64,000 nt of DNA, from assembly GCA_030427425.1 (NCBI GenBank), contig JAUICQ010000003.1, forward strand, positions 62,001 through 126,000, written 5' to 3'. The position numbers and the translations under genes are program-made. Shown here piece after piece: positions 35,625 to 46,000 of the stretch (positions are counted from its first letter, which is position 1; each line of letters starts with the position of its first letter). This DNA comes from Fimbriimonadia bacterium. Lineage in GTDB: Bacteria > Armatimonadota > Fimbriimonadia > Fimbriimonadales > Fimbriimonadaceae. The notes under the pieces were generated by a model that saw nothing but the letters and a program-made list of their open reading frames with translations, was not told the origin of the DNA and searched no databases.

Positions 35625-37466
35625 ATGGTTATACAGAGATTACTATTACTACTTAGCTCTAGTTTATTTTTTTCTGTCCTGTGTTTTACTGCTGCAGATG
35701 GCGAAATGAGGGATAGAAGATTATGCTTGAGATCTCTTCCTACTGATATTCAAGTTAATGTGTTAAAAGAAGTAGGTCTAGACAAAAAGATACCTATCTT
35801 GCAGGATATTAGTCGCTCGTTGTTATGTATCTGTATAAAAGCAAGAGAGCAGGCAAGCTTGCTAGTAGAAGCATTAAATTCTAAATCTGGTATTTTGCAA
35901 ATTCAGAATTATGGGGGTGTTGCATCATCAACACACAATTCCGGAAAAGATGATATTTACATCTTATTAGATATTCTAGAATTATTCACGCATAAAAACG
36001 CATGGGAGCCTGATTGCCTTGATTACAAGGAATTGTTATCTATTCGCCAATTAGATAGTTTTACCAGGCAAACAATGGAGGAAATATACGTTTTATTAAC
36101 GAAATTGTTAGGATTGCAGATTCGCTGCAATGAATCTGGAGTTGACTTATGCAGATATGTAATGATAGATAAATTAGAAGTATTGAGGAGCAAAATTACA
36201 GGCTTAGGATTAATGAAAGTATTATTTCCCGTATCTTATGTTAATTTGAGCTGTATAAAGTTAGAAAAAGCAGATTGGATTTTTGTGCTAGGTTCTTTGC
36301 CTAGGAATGTGCGGAAAATAGATCTTACCGAGACAAATATCGATGCTACAGGCCTTGAGCAGTTAAGTCGTTTGGACTCTCTTGAGGAGATAGATTTGCA
36401 AGATATTAAATTATCGAATCCGGCAGATTGGGCATCTGCTCTTGGTTCTTTGCCAACGAGTGTAAAGAACTTAAGTGTTAAAAGTACAAATATCGATGCA
36501 GCAGGCCTTGAGCAGTTAAGTCGTTTGGACTCTCTTGAGGAGTTAGAGTTGGACGGGATTAAATTACCGAAACCGGCAGATTGGGCATCTGCTCTGGGTT
36601 CTTTGCCAACGAGTGTAAAGAACTTAAGTGTTAAAAGTACCAATATCGATGCTACAGGCCTTGAGAAGTTAAGTCGTTTGGACTCTCTTGAGGAGTTAGA
36701 GTTGCACTGGATTAAATTATCGAATCCGGCAGAATGGGCATCTGCTCTGGGCTCTTTGCCAACGAGTGTAAAGAACTTAAGTGTTAAAGGACCAAATATC
36801 GATGCAGCAGGTCTTGAGATTTTAAGTCGTTTGGAGTCTCTTGAGGAGATAGTTTTGCAAGATATTAAATTATCGAATCCAGGAGCTTGGGCTCGAATAT
36901 TGGAATCTTGGCCTAGGAATGTGCGGAAAATAGATCTTTCCAAGATATATATCGCAGGAAAAGGTCTTGAGGTTTTAAGTCGTTTCGTGTGTCTAGAAAG
37001 GATAGATTTCCGCAGTATTAAATTATCGAAAGCAGCAAATTGGGTACGAGTGTTGGAATCTCTGCCAAAGAGTGTGCGGCAAATAGCTATTACCTTTACA
37101 AATATCGATGCTGTAGGTCTTCAGGGATTAAGTCGTTTGGAGTCTCTTGAGGAGATAAATTTACATGGTATTTCATTACAATATGATACAGATTGGGCAT
37201 CTGCTCTGGGTTCTTTGCCAATTAGTGTGCGGAAAATAAATCTTATGAATACAAATATCGATGCAGTAGGTCTTGAGGTTTTAAGTCGTTTGGAGTCTCT
37301 AGAGGAGATAGAATTATCATGGATTCAGTTATCAAATGAAGCAGACTGGGAGTCAGTGCTGCGTTCCTTGCCAAAGAGTGTGCGCGAAATAGATCTTAGC
37401 CTTACTAACTGTCCTGATGAACTTAAAGAAGAATTAAAAAATAAAGGTATACCAGTATTTTGGTAA
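35625..37466 (+). CDS. Exported LRR protein, family II, with F-box-like N-terminus
   Basis: From the ATG at 35625, shared with its tandem copy, the protein has about 613 residues. A signal peptide (QRLLLLLSSSLFFSVLCFT) is followed by RLCLRSLPTDIQVNVLKEVG, similar to the start of F-box domains (LP-x-D/E-I-L-x-x-I-L), then a helical region. From residue ~210 come about eight 51-residue LRR units (DWASALGSLPTSVKNLSVKS / NIDAAGLEQLSRLDSLEEL), several nearly identical in DNA. It ends with the NCPDELKEELKNKGIPV cap. F-box plus LRR would suggest an effector that docks with host ubiquitin ligase; that is inference. Confidence 0.8.
   Translation: MVIQRLLLLLSSSLFFSVLCFTAADGEMRDRRLCLRSLPTDIQVNVLKEVGLDKKIPILQDISRSLLCICIKAREQASLLVEALNSKSGILQIQNYGGVASSTHNSGKDDIYILLDILELFTHKNAWEPDCLDYKELLSIRQLDSFTRQTMEEIYVLLTKLLGLQIRCNESGVDLCRYVMIDKLEVLRSKITGLGLMKVLFPVSYVNLSCIKLEKADWIFVLGSLPRNVRKIDLTETNIDATGLEQLSRLDSLEEIDLQDIKLSNPADWASALGSLPTSVKNLSVKSTNIDAAGLEQLSRLDSLEELELDGIKLPKPADWASALGSLPTSVKNLSVKSTNIDATGLEKLSRLDSLEELELHWIKLSNPAEWASALGSLPTSVKNLSVKGPNIDAAGLEILSRLESLEEIVLQDIKLSNPGAWARILESWPRNVRKIDLSKIYIAGKGLEVLSRFVCLERIDFRSIKLSKAANWVRVLESLPKSVRQIAITFTNIDAVGLQGLSRLESLEEINLHGISLQYDTDWASALGSLPISVRKINLMNTNIDAVGLEVLSRLESLEEIELSWIQLSNEADWESVLRSLPKSVREIDLSLTNCPDELKEELKNKGIPVFW
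36350..36840 (+). repeat. 153-bp near-identical LRR-coding repeats
   Basis: At least three adjacent 153-bp units differ at few positions; blocks such as GCATCTGCTCTGGGTTCTTT and CCAACGAGTGTAAAGAAC recur unchanged. Such identity points to recent duplication or gene conversion. Confidence 0.88.
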
Positions 37467-37551
37467 GATTGAACAAACCATCTTCTAAAGTGTAAGTATG
37501 AAGTAGTAACTATCGGAACTGTTGGTGTTTTTATGGTGCTACAATATTTAT

Positions 37552-38763
37552 ATGGTTATACAGAGATTATTACTGCTATTTAGTTCTAGTTTATTTTTTC
37601 CTTGCCTGTCTTTTACTGCTTATAATGTAGAGCAGAAACCTATCAAACTACCTGTAGATGTTCTGCCTAAAGTGTTAAAGTAAGTAGATGCAGAAACAAA
37701 AACAATGATTCTGAAAGAAATCTGTCGCTCGTTATCATGTATTTGCATAAAAATGAGAGAGCAGGAAAACTTGTTATCCGAAGAATTGAAATCGGTATCC
37801 GAAATCCCTAAAATATTTAATGATAGTAATATTAGGTATGAATATGATATAAGTATGTTATTAGATAAACTAGAATCTTTCACGCATAAAGAAGTATGGG
37901 AGTCTGATTGCATTGCATACCAAGTCTTGTTATCTATTCGCGATTTTCATAGAATAGCTCTGCTAAAATTGGAGGAAATAGACGTTTTCTTTGGCAAACT
38001 CTTAGAATTGCAGTCTCGTAGCGAAGGATTTAGTGCGGATTTAACTAATCAACTAAATGTTTTGAGGAATAAAATAGCAGGATTCCGTTCGATGGATTTT
38101 TTGTTTCCTTTGTCTGATGTTAATTTGAGGGATCTAAATTTAGGTGATACATATTATTGGGCTCCTGCGCTGTCTTCTTTGCCTAAGAGTATGAAGAAAA
38201 TAGATCTTACTGCTTCCAATGTCGAATTTCGAGGTATTCAGGCCTTAAGTACTTTCGAGTTTCTTGAGGAGATAGATTTATCCGGAGTATTATTAGAGTG
38301 TTCAAATTATTGGGTATCAGTGATAGAATGTCTGCCAATTAGAGTGAAGAAACTAGGTCTTGCCAGTACAAATATCGATACAGCGGGTCTTCAGAAATTA
38401 AGTCGCTTCGAGCATCTTGAAGAGATAGGTTTGCAAAGTGTTAACTTGTTGGATGAAGATGATTGGGTGCCTGCACTGAGTTCCATGCCAATTAGTGTGA
38501 AGAAAATAGATCTTGGCAGTACAAATATCGATACAGCGGGTCTTCAGGAATTAAGTCGCTTGGAGCATCTTGAAGAGATAGGTTTGCAAAGTGTGAAATT
38601 GTTGGATGAAGATGGTTGGATGCCAGAGCATTCAGAACATTGGGCACCTGTGTTAGAATGTTTGCCAATTAGTGTGAGATCAATAGATCTTACTGGTACT
38701 AATTGTCCTGGTGAACTTAAAGAAGCATTAAAAAGTAAAGGTATGCTAGTGATTTGTTATTAG
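37552..38763 (+). pseudogene. LRR family II paralog with a premature stop codon
   Basis: A tandem copy of the 35625 gene. The ATG at 37552 starts MVIQRLLLLFSSSLFFP, the same signal peptide, and LPVDVLPKVLK follows; codon 44 is TAA (37681-37683) where the paralog has GAA. The frame continues intact after it (37705-38763, 352 residues) with the same helical region, about four LRR units and the NCPGELKEALKSKGM cap. A downstream restart would lack the signal peptide. It is best called a recent pseudogene, unless the stop is read through. The 60 bases upstream also match the first copy. Confidence 0.85.
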
Positions 38764-38768
38764 TTAGA

Positions 38769-38830
38769 AATCATCTTCTACGGTGTAATTACGAGATATT
38801 ATATATCAGTGCAGTTGGATTGTGTGTTAA
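38769..38830 (+). repeat. Third relic of the LRR upstream region
   Basis: AATCATCTTCTACGGTGTAA and the following bases align with 37476-37535 and 35553-35610, which precede the two LRR copies. No LRR gene follows, so this may be what is left of a third tandem unit. Sequence to 38881 shows nothing else. Confidence 0.5.
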
Positions 38831-38881
38831 CTAATCCGGAGACAAAGTTATCTAAAATAATATTACTTCAGGATGGACAAA

Positions 38882-40087
38882 TTAAAAGTGAAAGGTAGTT
38901 TTATTTGAAAGCATCTCTTTTGTTATAACAAAATGTTTATAGAGAACGGCTGATCCGGTCCGGATATCGTTTCTTAGATATTTATCTTCCAGTAGTTCTC
39001 CAGTGTTGCCGATAAAATCTTGCTGGAAATTATCAGAGCTAGACGGATTATAGAATACTTCTAAAATATACTTGTCGCTAAGAAGCGGATATATGGTGGG
39101 GTCGTCATTCATGTTTATAGTTGCTTTGAATTTTCCATTTTTAATATAAAAAGAATTGACGAATAGAGTGACGTTATAGTCTGGCTCTATGTAGAATTTA
39201 TCGTAGGAATCCCAATTAATACCCCCCTTAACATCTGGATGATAATCCGCATCTCTGAAGAGGATTTTGATTCTATCTGTCGGCAGACCCGTATCGCAAT
39301 GACCGGTGATAGTAATTTTATTCTTGCCTGTTACTTCTATGGTGCCAGATAGATTGGGTTTAATCTTTTCATTCTTATCTTTTTTCATGGATCGGTAAGC
39401 ATTTCTTAGGAGGAGCGTATCTAGGTTATGTTTTACAACTTCATTATGCTTCTTGCTTTCATTGTTGCTTTTTAAAACATCGTCAAAATACTCTACTGCA
39501 CGGTCTATACTGTTCTGTTTAACTAGTGCATGAGCGTACATATTTTTTTTCCCAGAAATAAGATCTTTCTGCTGAAGAGCTTTTGAAAACCAGTGACTGC
39601 TATTTTCATGGAAGTCGTCTATTTTATGGAACCATAGCCACCCTAATTCAAAATAAGCATCTCCGGACTGTTTATTTTTTGCTATGCACTCCTTCCCAAG
39701 GGCGATAGATAGTGGGATATACCTCTTATCGCTATGATGATAAGAATCGGTAAAGTTATATGCCATGTGCCACATGCTAACAGTATATAGATCTACATTA
39801 TGCGGATCTAAGTAGGTGGCTATGCGAAGGAGTGGGAGTACGGCATCGTAATTTCCCTCATGGAAATAAGTATCAGCTTTTACCCAGAGCAGACTAGCAA
39901 TCAGCTCACTAAATCCGGATATAGCCAGGAGTATATGGTGAGGTTCAAGTCCTACTGCATTCAAATTCCGCTCTACGTAGTAATTTTTTTTCCAGATAGG
40001 ATGAATATAGAGTTTGAGGAGAGTAGCTTGAAAAAAAAACAGTGTAACAATTATCGAAGATATAACTATTACATTTAATTTTTTCAT
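38882..40087 (-). CDS. Membrane-anchored TPR-like protein
   Basis: The 401-residue protein has one N-terminal membrane helix (NVIVISSIIVTLFFFQATLL), then TPR-like helices over about residues 65-220 (ADTYFHEGNYDAVLPLLRIA, GDAYFELGWLWFHKI, MYAHALVKQNSIDRAVEYFD) and a beta-rich C-terminal domain (SGTIEVTGKNKITITGHCD). Its start overlaps the permease stop by one base (TAATG), so it is coupled to that gene and may be its periplasmic or cytoplasmic partner. Its final ~16 codons are duplicated at 35359. Confidence 0.72.
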   Translation of the reverse strand: MKKLNVIVISSIIVTLFFFQATLLKLYIHPIWKKNYYVERNLNAVGLEPHHILLAISGFSELIASLLWVKADTYFHEGNYDAVLPLLRIATYLDPHNVDLYTVSMWHMAYNFTDSYHHSDKRYIPLSIALGKECIAKNKQSGDAYFELGWLWFHKIDDFHENSSHWFSKALQQKDLISGKKNMYAHALVKQNSIDRAVEYFDDVLKSNNESKKHNEVVKHNLDTLLLRNAYRSMKKDKNEKIKPNLSGTIEVTGKNKITITGHCDTGLPTDRIKILFRDADYHPDVKGGINWDSYDKFYIEPDYNVTLFVNSFYIKNGKFKATINMNDDPTIYPLLSDKYILEVFYNPSSSDNFQQDFIGNTGELLEDKYLRNDIRTGSAVLYKHFVITKEMLSNKTTFHF

Positions 40088-40875
40088 TACAATTCGCGTT
40101 TATTAAAAATTAATACTCCTACTAGAAAGAGGATAGCTAAATAGGTGACCGAATATCCAAAAACACTGGCCCAGTATGTAGCCTGATTATAGAGCTGTTG
40201 TTCCGGATGCACTACCGAATTCTGAACATTATAACTAGAGTAGTTGGGAAGAATATACTCTAAAGTTTTTAATCCGAACTGGGCATACCAGCTTAGTTTG
40301 TTAAAAACTGTCCCATTAATGAAAGCATTTATTATAGATGAGAGAATTAAGGTACCTCCACCAAGAAAAAAAGCAACCATAGGAGTTAGGAATGTAGAAA
40401 AGAAAAATGTTACAGCGCTAAGTAGAGAACATTGTGCCATGTACATAAGCACTCCCTCTATCATAGAAGGAAGCTGATTGTACCAGTACGGTTTCTGCCA
40501 TAAAAAGGGGAGAATGAATAGTACACACGACATCAGTGTAATTACAGATATTATAGTGCAGATTATTCCTAAAGCTTTACCAATGTAAAAATGATATCTG
40601 CTGAGCGGTTTAGATAACATAAGATATACTGTACGATTATCTATCTCTGTTGGTAATGTGTTGGAGCCTATTGTAATTGCAAGTGAGATTCCGGTTATCT
40701 GTATTATCCCTAGCATAGCAGATGTGAGCACCATGGTCTCTTGCCTAGGCGACATAACACTCATGCTTGGAATTGCTATCATAAATAGCAAGCCTACAAA
40801 TAGAATAACAAGAAACGCTCTTCGATGAATTGCTTCCTGCACTGTTCCTACAATAATCAAGAATAATTGTCTCAT
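40087..40875 (-). CDS. ABC-2 type membrane permease
   Basis: The 262-residue protein has six hydrophobic segments and the ABC-2 permease layout (RRAFLVILFVGLLFMIAIP, SNTLPTEIDNRTVYLMLSKP, the latter being the conserved cytosolic region ahead of helix 2). It should form the membrane part of an exporter, but no ATPase gene adjoins it. It lies between a DUF1844 gene and the TPR gene on the same strand. Confidence 0.82.
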   Translation of the reverse strand: MRQLFLIIVGTVQEAIHRRAFLVILFVGLLFMIAIPSMSVMSPRQETMVLTSAMLGIIQITGISLAITIGSNTLPTEIDNRTVYLMLSKPLSRYHFYIGKALGIICTIISVITLMSCVLFILPFLWQKPYWYNQLPSMIEGVLMYMAQCSLLSAVTFFFSTFLTPMVAFFLGGGTLILSSIINAFINGTVFNKLSWYAQFGLKTLEYILPNYSSYNVQNSVVHPEQQLYNQATYWASVFGYSVTYLAILFLVGVLIFNKREL

Positions 40876-40898
40876 ATATTTTTTAATATTCAGATATT

Positions 40899-41207
40899 TT
40901 AATTCTGCTGTTGGACAAAGTTAAGCTTTAAATCTTTCAATAGACTCTGTAATGCATTTTTTTCTGCATCGTCTAGTTTGTCTAAATATACTTCACTTAA
41001 AGCATTTGCTGCATCAATCGCTAATTTAGCCTGACTAATGTCTTTGTGAATTTTATTTGTAATAAAATCGGGTTGAAGACCCATCTTCTGCCATGCAATT
41101 ACAGCTAATTGGTGTGTAGCAACCATTAATACCTGCTTCACATCGATCGGTTCGTTGCTGCTCTGTACTTCTTCATGATTTTTAATGTCTTCTGTTTGGT
41201 TACTCAT
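40899..41207 (-). CDS. DUF1844 domain protein
   Basis: The 102-residue protein has the DUF1844 pattern: LMVATHQLAVIAWQKMGLQP, then DISQAKLAIDAANALSEVY, ending with a helical LQSLLKDLKLNFVQQ. The family is short, cytosolic and of unknown function. It is first in a minus-strand operon with the ABC-2 permease and TPR genes. Confidence 0.75.
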   Translation of the reverse strand: MSNQTEDIKNHEEVQSSNEPIDVKQVLMVATHQLAVIAWQKMGLQPDFITNKIHKDISQAKLAIDAANALSEVYLDKLDDAEKNALQSLLKDLKLNFVQQQN

Positions 41208-41529
41208 ACCTCTATTTTACATGGTATGGTAGTCATTTTGTTGAATGGAAACCATTTTGTTTATACCTGCGTTTGGCAGGCGTGGGTTCAAAAGGCAGTA
41301 AATTTCTACCTGTCATTGCAGGAGAACATCCAGTCCGTCTAGAGAAAATGAATATCAATGATACCCTGACTAATGACACGGTATCATAAGGCTTAGATCT
41401 TGCCGATAACTGTTCAGTGTTGACATTCTGTAACAATTTCAGGTAAATTTTCATTAGTATAGCAATGTTGGCTTTACGACATTTTGATTAATTCATTATT
41501 TTTGTTTTCAGCATTCAAGGAGAGTTTTT
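41208..41529. other. Intergenic region with small hairpins
   Basis: About 320 bases between divergent genes. CCTGCGTTTGGCAGG (about 41266-41280) and CCTGTCATTGCAGG (about 41309) are hairpins and may belong to a repeat or leader RNA. A 73-residue minus-strand frame here looks like chance. AAGGAG at about 41518 is the ribosome-binding site of the next gene. Confidence 0.3.
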
Positions 41530-42747
41530 GTGTATAAAAAAATATTAACCGTTACAACGTTGGTACTACCTTTAATGGGGTTAAGTACAAGTTCATCGGA
41601 TGATACCGTTACAGATTTGTCTCTGCAAAGCAGTGCTGCTACTGCCAATCATTCTACTAATTCAGCACAGTACGTGCTTAAAGATGGTATCCATACTGCC
41701 ACTAGTGCTGATAACGATTATACTATCGCTAGAAAATATGGAATGCGATTGAAAAATCTTCACGATTTAAATACTAATATTAATTGGAATAAGTTAAAAC
41801 CAGGTACTACAGTAAAAATACAGATAAAGGAATCAGTAAGTAGTACGGAATCTGCTGAAAATAATGGTGTAGAGCAATCGGTAGTAAAGGTCGCCTATAA
41901 AGTTCAGAAAGGTGATAGCGATTGGCTACTTTCTAGAAAATACAAATTCATTCTAGCCGATCTTTATGCATTGAATCCGGATGTTAACTGGGATAAGTTA
42001 ACGGAAGGTACCATTATTAATCTTCCAGTGAATCCTGCCACTGCTCAGAACAATGCAAGTGATATTAAGCCTATCAATGTTGCAAATATAGCTACTATTA
42101 TTCATGATGATGTAGTAGTAAGAAGTACTCCAGGAGGTAAAGGTGTAAAGTTAACACTGCTATCTAAGGGTAGTAAATTTAGTATTTTATCGCTAGAAAA
42201 CGGATGGTATAAGCTGAAGCTATCACATGAATCTGTTGGCTGGGTGAGGGGAGATATGATAAGGACCGATCTTGGAATATCTTCAGAAAGTACTACTGTT
42301 CCAAATAGTAACAAAGCAGGAAAAGATGTAAAGCCGGTTGGTTCTGCTAAAAAAATTGAGAGTAAATCTCATCTTACTAAAACCGATAGTGAGAAGTTAG
42401 TTAGTAATGCAAAAGATTACTTAGGTGTAAAATATCGATGGGCAGGAACTTCACGTAGAGGTATAGACTGTTCGGGATACACTGCTGCTATATTTGCAAA
42501 AAATGGAATTAATTTGCCACACTGCTCACGTGCGCAGTTTACAATGGGTAAAAGGATAGAAAAGAAAAATCTTGTTAAGGGAGATCTTGTGTTCTTTGGA
42601 AAAAAAGGTCGCGTGAACCATGTTGGAATATACATTGGTAATGGTAAGTTTATTCATGCAAGTAGCGGTAGAGGTAGCGTAGGTATTAATAATCTTTCAG
42701 ATAGCTACTATTTACGGACTTATATGGGCGCAAGACGTGTTAAGTAA
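41530..42747 (+). CDS. LysM-SH3-NlpC/P60 cell-wall hydrolase
   Basis: GTG start, placed by AAGGAG eight bases upstream. The 405-residue protein has a signal peptide, two LysM domains (about 48-98 and 118-160; DYTIARKYGMRLKNLHDLN, DWLLSRKYKFILADLYALN), an SH3b domain (about 178-242; VVRSTPGGKGVKLTLL, GWVRGDMI) and a C-terminal NlpC/P60 domain with Cys314 in GIDCSGYTA, His364 in VNHVGIYIG and a His in KFIHASSG. It cleaves peptidoglycan stem peptides, so the organism makes peptidoglycan. All catalytic residues are present. Confidence 0.93.
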   Translation: MYKKILTVTTLVLPLMGLSTSSSDDTVTDLSLQSSAATANHSTNSAQYVLKDGIHTATSADNDYTIARKYGMRLKNLHDLNTNINWNKLKPGTTVKIQIKESVSSTESAENNGVEQSVVKVAYKVQKGDSDWLLSRKYKFILADLYALNPDVNWDKLTEGTIINLPVNPATAQNNASDIKPINVANIATIIHDDVVVRSTPGGKGVKLTLLSKGSKFSILSLENGWYKLKLSHESVGWVRGDMIRTDLGISSESTTVPNSNKAGKDVKPVGSAKKIESKSHLTKTDSEKLVSNAKDYLGVKYRWAGTSRRGIDCSGYTAAIFAKNGINLPHCSRAQFTMGKRIEKKNLVKGDLVFFGKKGRVNHVGIYIGNGKFIHASSGRGSVGINNLSDSYYLRTYMGARRVK

Positions 42748-42809
42748 TTCGGTAGTAAGTGCATTGTTGAAAATTAGTATTTACTAGTATAAGTAAGGGT
42801 CTATTCACG

Positions 42810-42834
42810 AAAAACGGCACAATTGCTGTTTTTT
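42810..42834 (+). terminator. Terminator after the NlpC/P60 gene
   Basis: AAAAACGGCA and TGCTGTTTTT (one G-T pair) around CAAT, followed by more T. About 60 bases after the stop. The remaining ~160 bases before the next start show no gene. Confidence 0.6.
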
Positions 42835-43000
42835 AAAAAAATGCTTTAGAAGTCTCTATAATTTCTGATAAATGCCAACTATAATTTCTTGTGTCGTAAC
42901 CAAAAATCTTCTTTTACTTCTAAAGTGTAAAATATTATTTTAAAAAAACACTTCTAATTCGTAAAGTTTCTGCACCATTAGTGCATCTTTATATATTAAT

Positions 43001-46000
43001 ATGAGAGTGTTTAGATTAAATTTCAAGGATGCAGTTAAGCGCTATGTCATAAAGTCTGCAGTTTTAATAGGATTTTTGGCATCGACCAATTCAATGGTAC
43101 ATGGAAGTAGTGCCAAATATACTAATAAACCCGGAATTAGAAAGTGTGTGCTAAAGGGTACTGTGGTACTAGAGCGTACAAAAGAACATGTACCGTTAAG
43201 CTATGGTGATATTAGGCAGACTAAAGAGTATCCTATAGAAATTTATCTGGATGTTCCTAAGCTACAGAATAAGAATGTTCGCCAAGAGCATAATCCTCTA
43301 TTCGGGCATAGCGGTTCTCATTGGCACATCTTATGTAATGAAAAGGGAGAGCCTGTAAATGATGCAAACGGCAGGTGCTGGCCAGCATTTTTATGTAAAG
43401 AAGAGGGTATTCTTACAACTCCTTACTATCTTTCAGAGAGTCTTGGCATTGCAGAATACCACATTGCTAAAGATTCACAGAATAACAAAGCTTCAGTAAA
43501 TATAACACTGTATCCTACTAAGCAGTTTAATCCGCATGGAAGTTCTGCAGATGAGTGGAGTCAGAATTCTATAGTGCTTCAAATACCTTACGATACACTT
43601 GTAAATAGACTAAACGGTACAAGTAGTGATGATACCAGTACGCATAGTTCGGTATCGGATCCATGGATGGTTAAATTTGACGATGAGGATGAGCAGGATA
43701 TTGAATCATTGCTAGGAATAAAACCTCCTGCATACAATGATATTCCTTGTTTAATGGTTTCCCAGCATTCAACAAGTAAGTTTTTCAGCTTGCAAGGAAT
43801 AAGAGATATAAAAATTACAGATGTAACCAGAACTGGTTTTCAGGGCTGCAGAAGACCTGCTAAATTAAGTGCAAATATGGTGGAAGATTTGGCTAAAATT
43901 AAACCAGATTTTGCTAAAACTTCGGTTCCTCTATCAATGATAATAATACTTAATGCCTTAATAAAATCTAGGATGAATGACGACCTTGGTGATAGTGCCA
44001 TGGATGACAGCACTGGTGAGATTGGCTCTATGAGTGGTGAAAACAGTGATATGAGTGCTCCACTGTTAGGTAGAACTAAGAAAAAGGTGATTAACGGAGA
44101 TTATGCTTCGAGAATAGAAGAACTTAATATAGATGATACCGTCAGGGAGAAATTAAGAGATGTAGCTAATAGCTTGAAAGGAATGCATACACATCAGTCG
44201 GAATATAGTGTTACAAAAAACTATTTAGAATATGTTCTTAATTTACCTTGGGGAGAGAATATAAGCATTCCTTATTCCGATCCCGATTTCATGGAAAGAG
44301 TAAAGCAACAACTAGATGCAGACCATTATGGTTTAGATAGGGTAAAGGAGAAGATTCGACAATATATTTCTGTAAAAACTCTTCGGGCAAGTAGAAATCT
44401 AGATGCAAAAAGCAAACAACCTATTCTATGTTTTGTAGGTAGACCGGGTATAGGTAAAACGTCTATGGCACAGTCGATTGCAAAATGTATGGGGATACCT
44501 TTTCAGAGAATCGCCTTGGGTGGTGTTGATAATGAATCGGTAGTTAGAGGGCATAGCAGAACGTATGTTGCAGCTAAAGCTGGAAGAATAATGGATGCTA
44601 TCAAACAGATAGGGGTTACAAATGGTGTAATTGTTTTAGATGAAATTGATAAACTTGGAGAAAACAGAGGCGGGAGTCCGGCAGATGCTTTACTAGAGGT
44701 ATTAGATCCTGAGCAGAACACTTCATTTGTAGATCACTATGTAGATATTCCATTCGATCTTAGTGAAACATTCTTTATATGTACAGCTAATAATCTTGGT
44801 GGTATACCTCGAGCTCTTCGAGATAGAATGCAAGTTATAGAATTAGAGGGTTATACAGGTAATGAGAAGTTTCACATTGCTAAAAATCACCTTTTTGGTA
44901 AATCACTTGATGAAGTAGGTATTTATAAAGACGAAGTAGAGTTTACTGATAATGCTTTCAAATTGATTATTGAAGGTTATACTAGGGAGGCTGGTGTAAG
45001 AAACCTTAAGAGAGAAATATACAATGTATTAGCTAAGGCTGGAGATGAAATCTTGAGAGGTGCTATCACACCAATCCGTATCGATGAACAGAAAGTGCAC
45101 GAATATTTACTTGCACCAAGATATGTAGATACTGTAGTAGCAGAACGACCCATGACGCAAGGTCTTTCAATAGGGATGTACTATTGTGAAATTGGTGGCG
45201 GTATATTGTTCATTGAAGCAAGCTATATGCCAACCGATAAAGACTTCCAATTGGAATCCACGGGTCAGTTAGGTGATGTAATGAAAGAGAGTGCTAGAAT
45301 CGCTTGCAGATACCTGAGAGCAAATGCTGATAAATATGGTGTAGATCCTCAGAAATTAGAGAAAGGTAACTTGCATATTCACGTACTAGATGGTTCAACT
45401 CCTAAAGAGGGGCCTAGTGCTGGACTAGCGATGTTTACGGCAATAGTATCTGAGTTATTGGGTAAACAGATTAAGCCTAATCTAGCAATGACAGGTGAGA
45501 TAACTCTGCACGGTAGAGCTGGAGTTATTGGCGGTGTAAAGCAGAAGATAACATTTGCTTATGATGCTGGTGTACGTGAAGTAATTCTTCCTGTAGCAAA
45601 TAAGAAAGACTATTACGAGGAAGTGTCTCCGGAAATTCAATCTGAGATGACAGCTCACTTTGTAAATAACGCTGAAGAAGTGTTCAATATTGTGTTTGAT
45701 GTTCCAGCAGCCAGTGGTGAAGCTAAAACAGAGGATATGGTTCAGGATGATGAATGTGTAGCTTCTAATGTTGAAGAAAAAGCTCATGAGACATATGCTA
45801 GCAAAGCTAAGAGATTAATAGAAGTAACTAGAGTATTGCGTTCAAGAAGAAATGGTAACTTCAGAAACAGCTACGATGCTAAATATAAAGAGGCAAGTGC
45901 TTCTTCACCTGTGATAGAGTGTATAGATGATGAGAGTCTAACTCCGAACGTAGAAGGTGGGGATGTGGATAGTGTAATGCCAGATGTAGCAAGTGGGGAT

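Noticed and set aside
36350-36840. CRISPR-like array from regular repeats
   Set aside because: The 153-bp units are coding LRRs with no unique spacers; no cas genes are present. No CRISPR array was seen in the window.
36236-36943. 235-residue minus-strand ORF in the family II LRR gene
   Set aside because: Antisense shadow of the 153-bp repeats.
41233-41454. Minus-strand 73-residue ORF
   Set aside because: No ribosome-binding site, composition unlike a protein, and the DNA under it is made of small hairpins.
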